From assembly GCF_003143975.1 (NCBI RefSeq), contig NZ_QFVR01000023.1, forward strand, positions 1 through 58,875: DNA of 58,875 nt, given 5' to 3'. The position numbers were made by a program, and so were the translations under genes. The notes below the pieces were generated by a model that was not told the DNA's origin, ran no database searches, and saw only the letters and a program-made list of their open reading frames with translations. This DNA comes from Kurthia sibirica (GTDB lineage Bacteria > Bacillota > Bacilli > Bacillales_A > Planococcaceae). Shown in pieces: positions 1-9,573 of this stretch (the stretch's first letter is position 1; each line of letters opens with the position of its first letter).

Positions 1-51
1 CTGGAGCCGTGCCCGCGAAAAGCGTCCGCCGGAACGGAATCAACGGCTACG
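1..51. repeat. Possible dispersed intergenic repeat fragment
   Basis: This GC-rich stretch contains 'gcgtccgccggaacggaatc' and looks unlike the AT-rich surroundings. It resembles, from memory, the 'cgcggaaagcgtccgcctg' family of short intergenic repeats found in many Bacillus and Lysinibacillus genomes. It has no open frame or ribosome-binding site of note. The left part is cut by the window edge, so its full extent is unknown. Assignment is tentative. Confidence 0.35.
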
Positions 52-56
52 AGGAA

Positions 57-95
57 AAGCGAGGACAGGAACGAAATTCGTTCCTGTCCTCGCTT
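57..95. terminator. Near-perfect palindromic hairpin, possible terminator of the gene to the left
   Basis: Arms 57-75 and 77-95 are exact reverse complements around one central base, giving a 19-bp stem. The T-run after the right arm is poor. On the minus strand the hairpin is followed by a short T tract (positions 53-58 read in reverse). It may end transcription of a gene outside the window or belong to the adjacent repeat. Confidence 0.45.
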
Positions 96-252
96 ATCTG
101 TGCATAAGTGGACTTTTTCAGTGCCCTCATTAATACCCACTCTTCATTTTTTCAAGTGATGCACAGTCCTTTGATTAAACATAATCTCATACATTAATTT
201 GGAATTGAATGTGACAGAAAAAATAAAGGGTTTTTGAAATGGAGAGTGGTAC

Positions 253-281
253 TTGCCAAGTACTTTAAATTCCGCTACAAT
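253..281 (+). promoter_or_regulatory. Sigma-A-type promoter of valS
   Basis: A -35 box TTGCCA at 253-258 and a -10 box TACAAT at 276-281 are separated by exactly 17 bases. Transcription would start near 288, about 14 bases before the T-box leader, which is the expected arrangement. Confidence 0.75.
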
Positions 282-301
282 TATATTATTCAAATAAACA
301 A

Positions 302-541
302 TTGCTGTGATTGGGAGGAGTAAGACATGCCACTTGTTAAGAGAGGGAACGCTAGCTGAAAAGTTCCTCAAGTACATGTCTGAAGGTAGTCCATGAGCAA
401 ATTTCGTGAATGAATAGTAACGAAATTCGGTTTAGAGACCGTTATCCAATGAAGTTGCCAGTCGTATTTATGCTGGAAAAAAGGTGGTACCGCGGAGTTC
501 TCTCGTCCTTTTCTTATATAAGGATGATGAGGGTTTTTTTT
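302..541 (+). promoter_or_regulatory. T-box riboswitch, valine-tRNA responsive, upstream of valS
   Basis: The conserved T-box sequence GGTGGTACCGCG lies at 483-494. Stem I is visible: AGTA at 319-322, then agacatg (323-329) pairing with catgtct (375-381), with an AGAGA bulge near 340-344. TTGCT at 302-306 and ATTGG pair with CCATGAGCAA at 391-400 to close the base. After GAA (382-384) the specifier loop contains GTC at 389-391, a valine codon, which fits the downstream gene. Uncharged tRNA-Val should stabilise the antiterminator and allow valS transcription. GTA at 386-388 is an alternative valine specifier. Confidence 0.92.
499..541 (+). terminator. T-box attenuator terminator of valS leader
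   Basis: The arm tctcgtcctttt pairs with aaggatgatgaggg and is followed by eight or more T residues. The 5' arm overlaps the bases just after the T-box motif, so terminator and antiterminator are mutually exclusive. Confidence 0.85.
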
Positions 542-584
542 ATGCCTAAAATTGGGTGATTTGACGACATGAGGAGGAAATAAT

Positions 585-3233
585 ATGACAGAACAAGATC
601 TATCAATGCCAACAAAATATGATCCAAAAGCTGTAGAAGAAGGCCGCTATGACTGGTGGTTAAAAGGTAAATTCTTCGAAGCGCAACCAACGAGTGGTAA
701 AGAGCCATATTCAATTGTTATACCGCCACCAAATGTAACAGGTAAACTACATTTAGGTCATGCCTGGGATACTACTTTGCAAGATATTTTAACACGTATG
801 AAACGTATGCAAGGGTACGATGCCTTATGGTTACCGGGTATGGATCATGCAGGGATTGCAACACAAGCAAAAGTTGAAGCTAAAATGCGTGAAGATGGTA
901 TTTCTCGTCATGAGCTCGGCCGTGAAAAATTCCTAGAAAAAACATGGGAATGGAAGGATGAATATGCCGGACATATTCGTCAACAGTGGGCTAAACTAGG
1001 TTTAGGCTTAGACTACTCACGTGAACGTTTCACATTGGATGATGGACTATCAGAAGCAGTGAATGAAGTTTTTATTAAACTATATAACAAAGATTTAATC
1101 TATCGTGGTGAACGTATTATCAACTGGGATCCTCAAGCGCAAACGGCATTATCCGATATTGAAGTAATTTACAAAGATATTCAAGGTGCTTTTTACCATA
1201 TGGAATATCCACTAGCAGATGGTTCGGGTGTTCTTGAAATTGCTACAACTCGTCCCGAAACAATGTTGGGTGACTCTGGTATCGCAGTAAATCCAAACGA
1301 TGAACGCTATACACATTTAGTAGGTAAAACAGCCATCTTGCCAATTATCGGTCGTGAGCTGCCAATCGTAGCAGATGACTATGTTGAAATGGATTTTGGT
1401 ACAGGTGTTGTTAAGATGACTCCGGCCCATGACCCTAATGACTTTGAAGTTGGTAATCGTCATAACTTAGAACGTATTTTAGTAATGAATGAAGATGGTA
1501 CGATGAACGAAAAAGCTGGTAAATATGCAGGTATGGACCGCTTTGAATGTCGTAAGCAACTCGTAGCTGATTTAAAAGAATCAGGCGTTCTCATTAAAAT
1601 AGAAGAACATATGCATAATGTCGGTCATTCGGAACGTACAGGTGCAGTAGTTGAACCATATCTTTCTAAACAATGGTTCGTGAAAATGGCACCTCTTGCT
1701 GGCGCATCATTAAATCTTCAAGAAAAAGAAGATGAAAAGGTAAACTTCGTACCAAATCGTTTTGAAAATACATTTACACGTTGGATGGAAAATGTACATG
1801 ACTGGTGTATTTCTCGCCAACTTTGGTGGGGACATCGTATTCCGGCTTGGTATCATAACGAGACTGGTGAAGTATATGTAGGTAAAGAAGCACCTGCAGA
1901 TGTTGAAAACTGGCATCAAGATGAGGATGTTTTAGATACTTGGTTCTCAAGTGCACTATGGCCGTTTTCGACAATGGGTTGGCCTGATACAGAGTCAGAA
2001 GAATTTAAACGTTATTATCCAACAGGTACGCTTGTTACAGGTTATGACATTATCTTCTTCTGGGTATCACGCATGATTTTCCAAGGTATTGAATTTACTG
2101 GCGAACGTCCATTTAAAGATGTGTTAATTCACGGTCTTGTACGGGATGGAGAAGGACGCAAAATGAGTAAATCACTTGGTAATGGCGTAGATCCAATGGA
2201 TGTTATTGCCGACTATGGTGCAGATGCATTACGTTATTTCTTAGCAACAGGTTCTTCACCTGGCCAAGATTTACGTTATACAACTGAAAAAGTAGAATCT
2301 ATTTGGAACTTTGCCAATAAGATTTGGAATGCATCTCGTTTTGCATTAATGAATATGGATGGTATGACGTATGAACAAATCGATCTAACTGGTAAAAAAT
2401 CAGTAGCGGATCAATGGATTCTAACACGTCTAAATGAAACAATTGAGCGTGTAACAATACTATCAGATAAATATGAATTCGGTGAAGTAGGTCGCGAATT
2501 ATATAACTTTATCTGGGATGATTTCTGTTCATGGTATATTGAAATGGCTAAATTACCATTATATGGTGAAGATGAAACAGCGAAAATGACAACGCGTTCA
2601 GTTTTAGCGCATGTATTAGATCAAACAATGCGTCTATTACATCCATTAATGCCATTCATTACAGAAGAAATTTGGCAGCACTTACCTCACGAAGGAGAAT
2701 CGATTACGATAGCTCCTTGGCCGACGGTGAATAAAGAGCTAGATTTCCCTGAAGAAGCAAAAAACATGCAATTATTAACAGATATTATTCATGCTGTACG
2801 TAATATCCGTGCAGAAGTAAATTCGCCAATGAGTAAAAAAGTACCACTCTTTATATCTGCTAAAGGAGAACATGAACTGGCTGTACTTGAAGAAAATAAA
2901 GCGTATATTGAAAAATTCTGTAACCCAGAAACAATTACCCTTGGTTTACAAGTAGAACCAACGATGAAAACAATGTCAGCAGTAGTATCTGGTGCAGAAC
3001 TATTCTTACCACTTGAGGGTTTAATTAATGTAGACGAAGAAATAACTCGTTTAGAAAAAGAGCTAGACAAGTGGACTAAGGAAGTAAAACGTGTACAAGG
3101 TAAATTAGGCAATGAAAAATTCGTTGGAAGTGCGCCAGAAGCAGTCGTTGCAGCAGAGCGTGAAAAAGAAGCTGATTATCTTGAAAAACAAGCAACTGTT
3201 ATCAAACGTATAAAAGAATTACAAACATTATAA
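585..3233 (+). CDS. valS: Valine--tRNA ligase
   Basis: Class I aminoacyl-tRNA synthetase of 882 residues that charges tRNA-Val and edits misactivated threonine in the cytosol. The HIGH signature appears as HLGH within [14 protein letters not shown] near residues 47-60, and the KMSKS loop is at residues 526-530 ([10 protein letters not shown]). The CP1 editing domain ([11 protein letters not shown], about residues 221-231) lies between them. The C-terminus is a charged coiled-coil arm (about 815-882), typical of ValRS. Length is normal. The ATG start follows GAGGAGG with good spacing. It is monocistronic, with a T-box leader in front and a strong terminator after it. Confidence 0.98.
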   Translation: MTEQDLSMPTKYDPKAVEEGRYDWWLKGKFFEAQPTSGKEPYSIVIPPPNVTGKLHLGHAWDTTLQDILTRMKRMQGYDALWLPGMDHAGIATQAKVEAKMREDGISRHELGREKFLEKTWEWKDEYAGHIRQQWAKLGLGLDYSRERFTLDDGLSEAVNEVFIKLYNKDLIYRGERIINWDPQAQTALSDIEVIYKDIQGAFYHMEYPLADGSGVLEIATTRPETMLGDSGIAVNPNDERYTHLVGKTAILPIIGRELPIVADDYVEMDFGTGVVKMTPAHDPNDFEVGNRHNLERILVMNEDGTMNEKAGKYAGMDRFECRKQLVADLKESGVLIKIEEHMHNVGHSERTGAVVEPYLSKQWFVKMAPLAGASLNLQEKEDEKVNFVPNRFENTFTRWMENVHDWCISRQLWWGHRIPAWYHNETGEVYVGKEAPADVENWHQDEDVLDTWFSSALWPFSTMGWPDTESEEFKRYYPTGTLVTGYDIIFFWVSRMIFQGIEFTGERPFKDVLIHGLVRDGEGRKMSKSLGNGVDPMDVIADYGADALRYFLATGSSPGQDLRYTTEKVESIWNFANKIWNASRFALMNMDGMTYEQIDLTGKKSVADQWILTRLNETIERVTILSDKYEFGEVGRELYNFIWDDFCSWYIEMAKLPLYGEDETAKMTTRSVLAHVLDQTMRLLHPLMPFITEEIWQHLPHEGESITIAPWPTVNKELDFPEEAKNMQLLTDIIHAVRNIRAEVNSPMSKKVPLFISAKGEHELAVLEENKAYIEKFCNPETITLGLQVEPTMKTMSAVVSGAELFLPLEGLINVDEEITRLEKELDKWTKEVKRVQGKLGNEKFVGSAPEAVVAAEREKEADYLEKQATVIKRIKELQTL

Positions 3234-3248
3234 TACGTGATCTATATT

Positions 3249-3283
3249 AAAAAACCTCCTCACAATTTGTGAGGAGGTTTTTT
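3249..3283. terminator. Bidirectional terminator between valS and the convergent ATP-grasp gene
   Basis: The stem aacctcctcac / gtgaggaggtt has an A-run on its left and a T-run on its right, so it can stop transcription from both convergent genes. Confidence 0.92.
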
Positions 3284-3291
3284 GTAGCTGA

Positions 3292-4110
3292 TTATCGTAT
3301 AAATTTACTCACAAAATAATCCATTAATTGAACCGGTAAGTAGTTTTCAAATAGATCGTAATAGGCTCTTGCCCCAACAGGATCTTCTATTTCATTTAAG
3401 AGCCAAGTCCCATCTTCAAGTAAAAGAAAGTCCATACCGATATAGTCGCTTTTTATCGCTTTTTGCATCGCCAAAACATGATCAATTTGGAGGTTATTCA
3501 AGTTGTATTTTTCAATAGTGCCGCCCAAAGTATAGTTTGATCGGAAATCTTTTGAGCCAGTACGTTTAACAGCCCCTAAAATCACATCATCTAGAACCCA
3601 TACACGAACATCTGTAGCATTCGATTCGATATAGGGTTGTATAAGTGTTAGTCGATTTTCGAATACTTTTTTACCATTGTATAATTCTTCTTCATTTTGA
3701 CAGAGCAATACTTCATTGCCACCATGACCATCGATTGTTTTCAAAACGAGTGGAAATTCATAATGTTGTGCATCTCTAAAAAGCGGCACAGTAGGAATAC
3801 CTAGCGTTCTGGCAAATTGTAAGGTCATATATTTATTATTGGCCAATGCATTAACATGACTGCTGTTTAGTACGGCTATATTCGCCTGTTCTAATGATGT
3901 GACATAGTCGCAGTTCCGTGCGCGATAAAAGACAAATACAGCATCTTGACAGCGTCTAACAAGCTCTGTGACTGAAAAATCATTTGTCAGGAGTAATGTC
4001 AGTTCAATCTGTTGCTGTGTAGCTGCTTCGATGAGTTGGTCGATAAAAATATTATTCTTTCTCGCATCTACCTCATCGTAGATTATATAAGCTTTCTTCA
4101 AACGATTCAT
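3292..4110 (-). CDS. ATP-grasp family ligase (RimK-like), second gene of a pair
   Basis: Protein of 272 residues with the ATP-grasp fold of RimK/LysX-type carboxylate-amine ligases. Visible features are the central phosphate-binding segment (VLKTIDGHGGNEV, about 122-134), the lid region (LIQPYIESNATDVRVWV) and the C-terminal metal site with acidic residues in IGMDFLLL and LLNEIEDPVG (the usual E-x-N is E-I-E here, a departure from the consensus). The N-terminal 90 residues are a weakly conserved pre-ATP-grasp domain. Its ATG overlaps the upstream gene's stop by 4 bases (ATGA), so the two are translationally coupled. The substrate cannot be read from sequence. Such enzymes typically join an amino acid to a carboxylate of a small molecule, peptide or protein. 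Confidence 0.85.
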   Translation of the reverse strand: MNRLKKAYIIYDEVDARKNNIFIDQLIEAATQQQIELTLLLTNDFSVTELVRRCQDAVFVFYRARNCDYVTSLEQANIAVLNSSHVNALANNKYMTLQFARTLGIPTVPLFRDAQHYEFPLVLKTIDGHGGNEVLLCQNEEELYNGKKVFENRLTLIQPYIESNATDVRVWVLDDVILGAVKRTGSKDFRSNYTLGGTIEKYNLNNLQIDHVLAMQKAIKSDYIGMDFLLLEDGTWLLNEIEDPVGARAYYDLFENYLPVQLMDYFVSKFIR

Positions 4111-4973
4111 CCTAACTTTTTCAAAATATAGTGTACAAATGCTTCACCTACATTAATACCTGTAACATTATAAATATTACGAATATGAGAAGCAGCATTC
4201 ACTTCACAGACGATTGGCTCATCGTTGTCATCAAATAGCAGGTCAACACCTGCAAAATCAGCGCCCACTGCCTGTGCAGCAGCAATAGCTAATGAACGTT
4301 GAGCCGGAGTTAATTCAATCGTAGATGCTGTACCACCATTGGTAATATTTGCTCTAAAATCATTATCAGAATGACGGTACATGGCTGCGACGACCTCTGT
4401 ACCAATTGTATTGACACGAATATCGCGACCAAAGCTTGAGGATATATATTGTTGGAAGACAAAATCAATTCCTCTAAGTTCATCCACTTTAACATAAAAT
4501 TCATCTTCTGTATGTATTAAATAGACCTTCATTCCAAAGGAACCATGACCTTCTTTAATGACCATTGGGAGACCAATTGTTGCGAGTACCTCTTCAAAAT
4601 AACCACTGTGACGAATGGTGAATTTAGGATACACTTTTGGGGCGATGATCGTCGTCGGAATGCGAATATTTGCTTGTGCTAAGGCGAGGTACTGTTTCGC
4701 TTTATTATCGCAAGTTTCAATCACTTCAGGATCATTAAAAATCGCAATTCCTTGATTTTTTAAATAAGTTGCGAGCAAAATATCTTTATCTAAGAAAATA
4801 ACGAAATCTGGACGGTTCTCTAAAGGGTGAGCTAAGTTCATTTTGATAGCATAATTTTTATAAATAATAGGCGTGACATCTGCTTTTTCACAGGCTTCCG
4901 CCATCAATCGTGCTTGATCTAAAAATTTATCGGAAATTAAGCTACCGTTATAAATAATCCAACATTTTTTCAT
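4107..4973 (-). CDS. ATP-grasp family ligase (RimK-like), first gene of a pair
   Basis: Protein of 288 residues. The ATP-grasp signature is clear: the glycine-rich loop VIKEGHGSFGMKV (about 138-150), FQQYISSSFGRDIRV (about 174-188), a FAGVDLLFDD segment and the metal-binding CEVNAASH near residue 258. It has the full E-x-N triad, whereas its partner carries E-I-E. A GGAGG sequence sits 9 bases before the ATG on the minus strand. It leads a two-gene operon read away from folC, with about 100 bp of shared divergent control region. The family is well supported (RimK/LysX-like); the substrate is unknown. Spore-coat YheC/YheD proteins also have ATP-grasp folds but are longer and do not look alike. 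Confidence 0.87.
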   Translation of the reverse strand: MKKCWIIYNGSLISDKFLDQARLMAEACEKADVTPIIYKNYAIKMNLAHPLENRPDFVIFLDKDILLATYLKNQGIAIFNDPEVIETCDNKAKQYLALAQANIRIPTTIIAPKVYPKFTIRHSGYFEEVLATIGLPMVIKEGHGSFGMKVYLIHTEDEFYVKVDELRGIDFVFQQYISSSFGRDIRVNTIGTEVVAAMYRHSDNDFRANITNGGTASTIELTPAQRSLAIAAAQAVGADFAGVDLLFDDNDEPIVCEVNAASHIRNIYNVTGINVGEAFVHYILKKLG

Positions 4974-4995
4974 AGAATAAAACCTCCGTAGACAG

Positions 4996-5004
4996 TGCTA
5001 TAAT
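4996..5004 (+). promoter_or_regulatory. Extended -10 promoter for folC
   Basis: The sequence TGCTATAAT is a consensus extended -10 element. No good -35 is seen 17 bases upstream, which is common for extended -10 promoters. It lies in the 97-bp divergent region between the ATP-grasp pair and folC. Confidence 0.55.
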
Positions 5005-5070
5005 AGAAAACAATCATAGTAAATAGTAGCATGAAAAGCATGTAAAATGAATAGATAGGGTGAATTTGAG

Positions 5071-6318
5071 ATGATACCAATGTTTGATTACTATAAAAAT
5101 AAGCATGAAGTAGTTAGTTCAGATATGATTAAGCCTGGTTTAGAGGCAGTAAATCGTGCTTTAAGAATGCTAAATAATCCACATTTAGCGCAATTTGTAT
5201 GTCATGTAGCAGGTACAAATGGTAAGGGGTCTACAATTACAATGCTCGAACGTATTTGTCAGGAGCATCAGCTGACAACGGCGACGTTTATGTCACCTTG
5301 TATAGAAGATGTTCATGATCAAATAAAAATCAATGGTCATCCCATTACAACAGAGCAAATGGATTTGGCTTTTCTAGAGGTGAAAAAAGCGGGAATTAGC
5401 GGTTTGTTAACTGATTTTGAATTATTGACAGTAATTGCTTTTACCATCATAAGAGAAGCGAATGTCGACTTGGCGATAATAGAAAGTGGTATGGGTGGTC
5501 GTTTTGACAGTACAAATAGTGTAGAACCGCTTGTGTCAATTATTCCAAGTATCGCCTTGGAGCATACGAATTACTTAGGTAACACATTAGCAAGTATTGC
5601 TTTCCATAAAGCGGGTATTATCAAACAAAATAGTGTGGCACTTATTGGCACAGTCCCAGAAGAAGCGCATAAGGTAATCGTAGTAGAGGCGGCAAAAAAA
5701 CAGGCGCAACTCCTAGAGATGACAAAGGATTTCCATGTGAATGGAGAAGGCTATTTTGAAGATGGTCAACTATGCTATACACAGTTAAAGCGGAGTATGC
5801 TTGGCGCTCACCAAGGAGCTAATATGGCTTTAGCGATACGTGCATTTCATGCGATGGCAACGACTTTGCAAATTCAGCCCGAAGAGCAAAAAATCCGCCA
5901 TGCTGTAGCAACTTCTTTTTTGGCTGGTCGTTTTGAAAAAATTGCTCGACACGTCTATATGGATGGTGCACATAATCCCGCTAGTGCTAAAAAACTGCGT
6001 CAGACGATTGAAGAACAATTTCCACAAGCGAAAATTTGTTTTATTGTCGGTATGTTAAAAGATAAAGATGTTAATGGGGTACTTCGTGAATTAGAACAAG
6101 TGTCTGAACAGTTTGTCTTTGTAGCAATCGAACAACAACAGACACGTCAAATGCCTATTGAACAGCTATTAAAAATAAGCCAGGCTAGACAAAAATCAAC
6201 AGCACAAAATGTCGTTGAAGTAGTGAATCGCATGCGTGATGATTGCATCGTTATTGTAACAGGCTCATTATATTTGCTAGCTACTTGGCGTAAGTCCCTT
6301 TTAGAGCAGCTAAAATAG
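5071..6318 (+). CDS. folC: Bifunctional folylpolyglutamate synthase/dihydrofolate synthase
   Basis: Mur-ligase-family enzyme of 415 residues that adds glutamate to dihydropteroate and to folates. The P-loop GTNGKGST (about 48-55) is the family hallmark, followed by the FMSPC/HDQIKING region, the ESGMGGRFDSTN motif (about 137-148) and the C-terminal DGAHNPAS motif (about 297-304). Length is normal for Bacillales FolC. It sits after valS as in B. subtilis, here separated by the inverted ATP-grasp pair. The start is preceded by a modest GGGTG. The next gene in B. subtilis, comC, is not here but at about 33.3 kb. Confidence 0.95.
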   Translation: MIPMFDYYKNKHEVVSSDMIKPGLEAVNRALRMLNNPHLAQFVCHVAGTNGKGSTITMLERICQEHQLTTATFMSPCIEDVHDQIKINGHPITTEQMDLAFLEVKKAGISGLLTDFELLTVIAFTIIREANVDLAIIESGMGGRFDSTNSVEPLVSIIPSIALEHTNYLGNTLASIAFHKAGIIKQNSVALIGTVPEEAHKVIVVEAAKKQAQLLEMTKDFHVNGEGYFEDGQLCYTQLKRSMLGAHQGANMALAIRAFHAMATTLQIQPEEQKIRHAVATSFLAGRFEKIARHVYMDGAHNPASAKKLRQTIEEQFPQAKICFIVGMLKDKDVNGVLRELEQVSEQFVFVAIEQQQTRQMPIEQLLKISQARQKSTAQNVVEVVNRMRDDCIVIVTGSLYLLATWRKSLLEQLK

Positions 6319-6377
6319 ATTGTACTTTACTGAATAGTGAAAAGTTGTAGAAAGTTAGGTCTAAATTATATGTGAGT

Positions 6378-6410
6378 AAAGGAGTTCGGGTGTATCCCAA
6401 GCTCCTTTTT
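6378..6410 (+). terminator. Probable terminator of folC
   Basis: The imperfect stem aaaggagttcggg / cccaagctcctttt encloses a short loop and ends in TTTTT. Confidence 0.65.
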
Positions 6411-6498
6411 AATTGAGAATTTTTTGGTCTTCTTTATGTACGCACTTTAAAGTGATATCAGGTGAGGTCTAGTTTGAAAGCGTAGAAAATAGGCGTGC

Positions 6499-6550
6499 AA
6501 AAAAACTGTAACCCTATATATTAGATCGCTCTAATACACAGGATACAGTT
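6499..6550 (-). terminator. Terminator of the PilX-like gene
   Basis: Read on the minus strand, aactgta...attaga pairs with tctaat...ttacagtt with an internal bulge and is followed by seven T residues. It lies 22 bases beyond the stop of the minus-strand gene. Confidence 0.75.
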
Positions 6551-6571
6551 CATAGGGTGGTGGATTATATT

Positions 6572-8119
6572 CTATTTTTCAATTGTGTCAAATTGAATCA
6601 TGCTACGCACTAAGCCATATTCCTTGTATGAGAGAGGGAAATTGACAGCTGTTTTTGGTTGAGCAAACGTGACAGAAGATTGCGTAATAACAGCTGATCG
6701 GCTAATGATGGCACCGATAAAGTTCGTACGATTTGTCAATTCAACAGTTGCTTTTGGTGCTAATAATAGTTGTTTGATAGGAGAAGAACCACCTGTTATG
6801 GCAACTTTTTTACCGCCAGATAATATATTGCCATCATAATTATGGAGATTCATCGTTAAATCTGCACGATTGTTATATAGGAATCCAGCACTTTTAAATG
6901 TCGGTGAAAATAATATGGGTTCCGTGCCATCGATATAGGTCGACACTTTACTGTCGCGAGCAATAATTTGACCATCGGATGATCGAATATTTTTGATGAA
7001 TAATTTTAATTGACCGTTTCCGATAATATGGAGTTTGGCATCATTGCTTAAAGTAACATTATCAATACGTAATGTTTGGACACCATCACCTATATTAATA
7101 TAGGCATTGATTTGATCAATATTGAGCGACTGTAAACGTTCTTCAGAAGATGTGAAACTGAAAGGTTTTTCTTGCGTAAATTTTTTCTCTGTTGTGCTGT
7201 CAATTGTCATTACACCATCTTGTAAGAAAAATATTTTTTCGTATTTTTTCTTTTCTTTTTCATCGTTGGGATCTTTTTTTGGTCGTTTTTTCTTATAAAA
7301 TAATTGTTCATTATTATAGTTTGTTTCATCTAAAGTTTTAATTTCTTTTTTTGGGAAATTCGGCAATGATTGATCAAAGTTTTGAGTATTTTGTATTTTT
7401 AAATCAGAGGCATTTGTATTGCCATCATTCACACATTTATTTAAATAAGTACTGCCTGTAAAAGCATGCTGACAGGAAGAACCGTCAATGTAAATACGTG
7501 ATGTATTAGCTGCTGCTAGTAAACCCAAAATATTAGAAGCGTTTTGTACGATTGTTTTATTGGCTGTATGTATGGCATATAATACCTCATATTTACTAGC
7601 AATCGTCGTTGATGCAATATTGAAGTTAACATTGAAACTTTGTTTTAGTGTCGTTTTTTCTGAACCGACTTTTCCAATCGCGAGGAGCGTAAAGCGATTT
7701 GCCTGCTCAGTGGACAGTACCATCGTTGTAGAAGTTGGTTGTTGTGTGGTTACTTTATCGTAATCATCAATGACAATGGATTTGTTTTTTAATTTTTGAA
7801 GTCGCTCTATCACCTGTGCTTCGGCCATTTTTTGAACATCAAAATTAGCTTTATCGGTTGGTGTGAGCTGATTATAACGTGCCAATAATTCTTTGTAGAC
7901 GACATCTGCATATGTAGTGATCTGTGCGGCCATCGTTTGTAAGCCAGCTTCAGCAATCATGGCACTTTGCTGTTCTTTAGGTTGTTTCGTAAGTTCCTTT
8001 GCAGGACTTTGGATTTTGAAAAGAACGGTTGTTGCGACGACTAAAATCGCAAAGACTAATACAAGTGGTATCATGAATGCGGACCGTCTGTTTTTTTTCT
8101 TAATTTGAGCTTTTCGCAT
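6572..8119 (-). CDS. PilX-like membrane-anchored protein with probable beta-helix region, pilus-associated
   Basis: Protein of 515 residues. A basic N-terminus (RKAQIKKKNRR) is followed by one hydrophobic segment at about residues 14-36 (AFMIPLVLVFAILVVATTV). This resembles the PilX N-terminal module of minor type IV pilus proteins, though no classical prepilin cleavage motif is visible. The middle is alpha-helical. The C-terminal half (about 330-500) has many short beta-strand-like repeats such as LRIDNVTLSNDAKLHIIGNG, as in right-handed beta-helix or polymer-forming folds. There is one pair of cysteines (CQHAF...CVND). It is divergent from pilMNO, so a joint role in pili or a surface structure is inferred. 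A GAGGTGACC ribosome-binding site precedes the ATG. Confidence 0.6.
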   Translation of the reverse strand: MRKAQIKKKNRRSAFMIPLVLVFAILVVATTVLFKIQSPAKELTKQPKEQQSAMIAEAGLQTMAAQITTYADVVYKELLARYNQLTPTDKANFDVQKMAEAQVIERLQKLKNKSIVIDDYDKVTTQQPTSTTMVLSTEQANRFTLLAIGKVGSEKTTLKQSFNVNFNIASTTIASKYEVLYAIHTANKTIVQNASNILGLLAAANTSRIYIDGSSCQHAFTGSTYLNKCVNDGNTNASDLKIQNTQNFDQSLPNFPKKEIKTLDETNYNNEQLFYKKKRPKKDPNDEKEKKKYEKIFFLQDGVMTIDSTTEKKFTQEKPFSFTSSEERLQSLNIDQINAYINIGDGVQTLRIDNVTLSNDAKLHIIGNGQLKLFIKNIRSSDGQIIARDSKVSTYIDGTEPILFSPTFKSAGFLYNNRADLTMNLHNYDGNILSGGKKVAITGGSSPIKQLLLAPKATVELTNRTNFIGAIISRSAVITQSSVTFAQPKTAVNFPLSYKEYGLVRSMIQFDTIEK

Positions 8120-8592
8120 ATTTGGTCACCTCAACGACAAATTTTTTTTACAGGTAAATAGGGAGTTACTACTACTATTTTTTCTGTAAAAAATAAACTG
8201 TTTATTTTTAACTATAATAATAAAGGATATAGTATTATAATTATACCCGTATTAGTAGCGAATAAAGCATTTTATGGAAATCTTTTATCTGTTATATGCA
8301 TAAAAATGTACTAAAAACGCTGTATTACTGCCCAAATAGCTCCTAGTGATAAAAGTAAAATTTTTAGGTAAATAGTTTATTCATTATAAACTATAATCCC
8401 TTTTTCAAAAAGTACGTGCAATGCGAAAGAAATGAAATTATTCAAATTCATTGTATATTTTCCATAAAAGAGGGACTATAATTTACATAGTATTTTAAAA
8501 AAAGTTAGCATAATATAATTAAATTTACAGTTTAAGGGTATATTGGTTTAAGGTGAGAAATTTTTATGTAAAGAAGAGGAGGTACGAACCTA
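8120..8592. other. AT-rich divergent intergenic region between the PilX-like gene and pilM
   Basis: This 473-bp stretch has no supportable gene. It should hold the divergent promoters of the PilX-like gene and pilMNO. A TATAAT lies at about 8476, but without a -35 at proper spacing. I looked for the conserved core of a c-di-GMP riboswitch, which often precedes pilus genes, and did not see it. Confidence 0.5.
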
Positions 8593-9573
8593 ATGTTAAG
8601 TAATAAAGATAAACAGTTGTCCATCGTCTACGATGACTTTAGCATTACAGTGTTAGCAGTTCAAAAAGATAATGTAGAGCAAGGAATCACGTATCAAATT
8701 CCTCTCGAAGATGGGGTTATTGTACAGGGTCTTATCGAAGACGAAGATACGTTATTTACTATACTTAGAGAAGCTTTTAAAAAGTTAAAATTAAAAAAAT
8801 ATGCGATTCGATTCTTGGCACCGAATAATCTGGTGTTTATGAAGAAAATTATGGTATCGGGTCAAACAGAACCTGATAAATCAATAAAAGATATCGTAGA
8901 AGAGAAGATAGGCGATACGATTCAATTACCATTTGATTATCCTGTCTTTGATTTACATGATGACCATTCAGCGCAAGGAGAGATTTCGATATTTGCAGCT
9001 GAAAAAGATGAAATAACTAAATGGCAGTCAATTTTTGAAGACTTGGGTCATTTCCCGGAAGCAGTCGATATTGAAATATTGGCAGACTTACGCTTGTTAG
9101 AGCAAGTAATGCCAGAATTTATGTTAGGCACATACTTAGTTATTGATTGGTCAAAAACAAATTTAATGCTTGCCATTGTCCAACAAGGCAATGTGGAATA
9201 TATCAAGCATCATAAAATAAATACGCTCTTTAAAAATTGGGAAATGCAAAAAGAACCAGACGAACAACTGAAGTTTGAATTGTTGGATATGCAACAAGAC
9301 GCTTATCGACGAGAATTAGAAATAGCGTACGAGGAGATTAAAAAGGCAATGCATTTTTATCAATTTTCATTAAATCGTGGTAGCAAGGAAATTCAGCGTA
9401 TTGTAAATACGGGAGATCATCCACTATTAACACAGATTACAACGAATCTAAAAAAAGAACTCACGATTCCTGTCAACGAATTAACACAGTCTGACATAGC
9501 CAAAAAATATCCAAATTATGACCCGAAATATGCAACGCTTTTAGGGCTTGCTATTAAGGAGGTTACAAAATAA
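8593..9573 (+). CDS. pilM: Type IV pilus assembly protein PilM (actin-like)
   Basis: Protein of 326 residues with the FtsA/PilM-type actin-like ATPase layout: an N-terminal beta-sheet (QLSIVYDDFSITVLAV), the pilM-like YAIRFLAPNN segment near 74-83, and a second phosphate-binding region (YLVIDWSKTNLMLAIV, about 180-195). PilM sits on the cytoplasmic face of the membrane and binds the N-terminal tail of PilN, linking the alignment subcomplex to the motor. It begins an operon whose three genes overlap by single bases. An AGGAGG sequence lies 8-14 bases upstream of the ATG. Sequence is divergent from proteobacterial PilM, so the call leans on operon context. Confidence 0.82.
   Translation: MLSNKDKQLSIVYDDFSITVLAVQKDNVEQGITYQIPLEDGVIVQGLIEDEDTLFTILREAFKKLKLKKYAIRFLAPNNLVFMKKIMVSGQTEPDKSIKDIVEEKIGDTIQLPFDYPVFDLHDDHSAQGEISIFAAEKDEITKWQSIFEDLGHFPEAVDIEILADLRLLEQVMPEFMLGTYLVIDWSKTNLMLAIVQQGNVEYIKHHKINTLFKNWEMQKEPDEQLKFELLDMQQDAYRRELEIAYEEIKKAMHFYQFSLNRGSKEIQRIVNTGDHPLLTQITTNLKKELTIPVNELTQSDIAKKYPNYDPKYATLLGLAIKEVTK

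Noticed and set aside
144-377. Minus-strand frame of 77 codons before valS
   Set aside because: It overlaps the valS promoter and the T-box leader, whose structure explains the sequence.
4107-4973. YheC/YheD-type spore-coat ATP-grasp protein
   Set aside because: The protein is much shorter and its motifs match RimK/LysX-type ligases better; no spore genes are nearby.
8120-8592. c-di-GMP riboswitch upstream of pilM
   Set aside because: The conserved GNRA-tetraloop and receptor core sequences were not found; the region is simply AT-rich.
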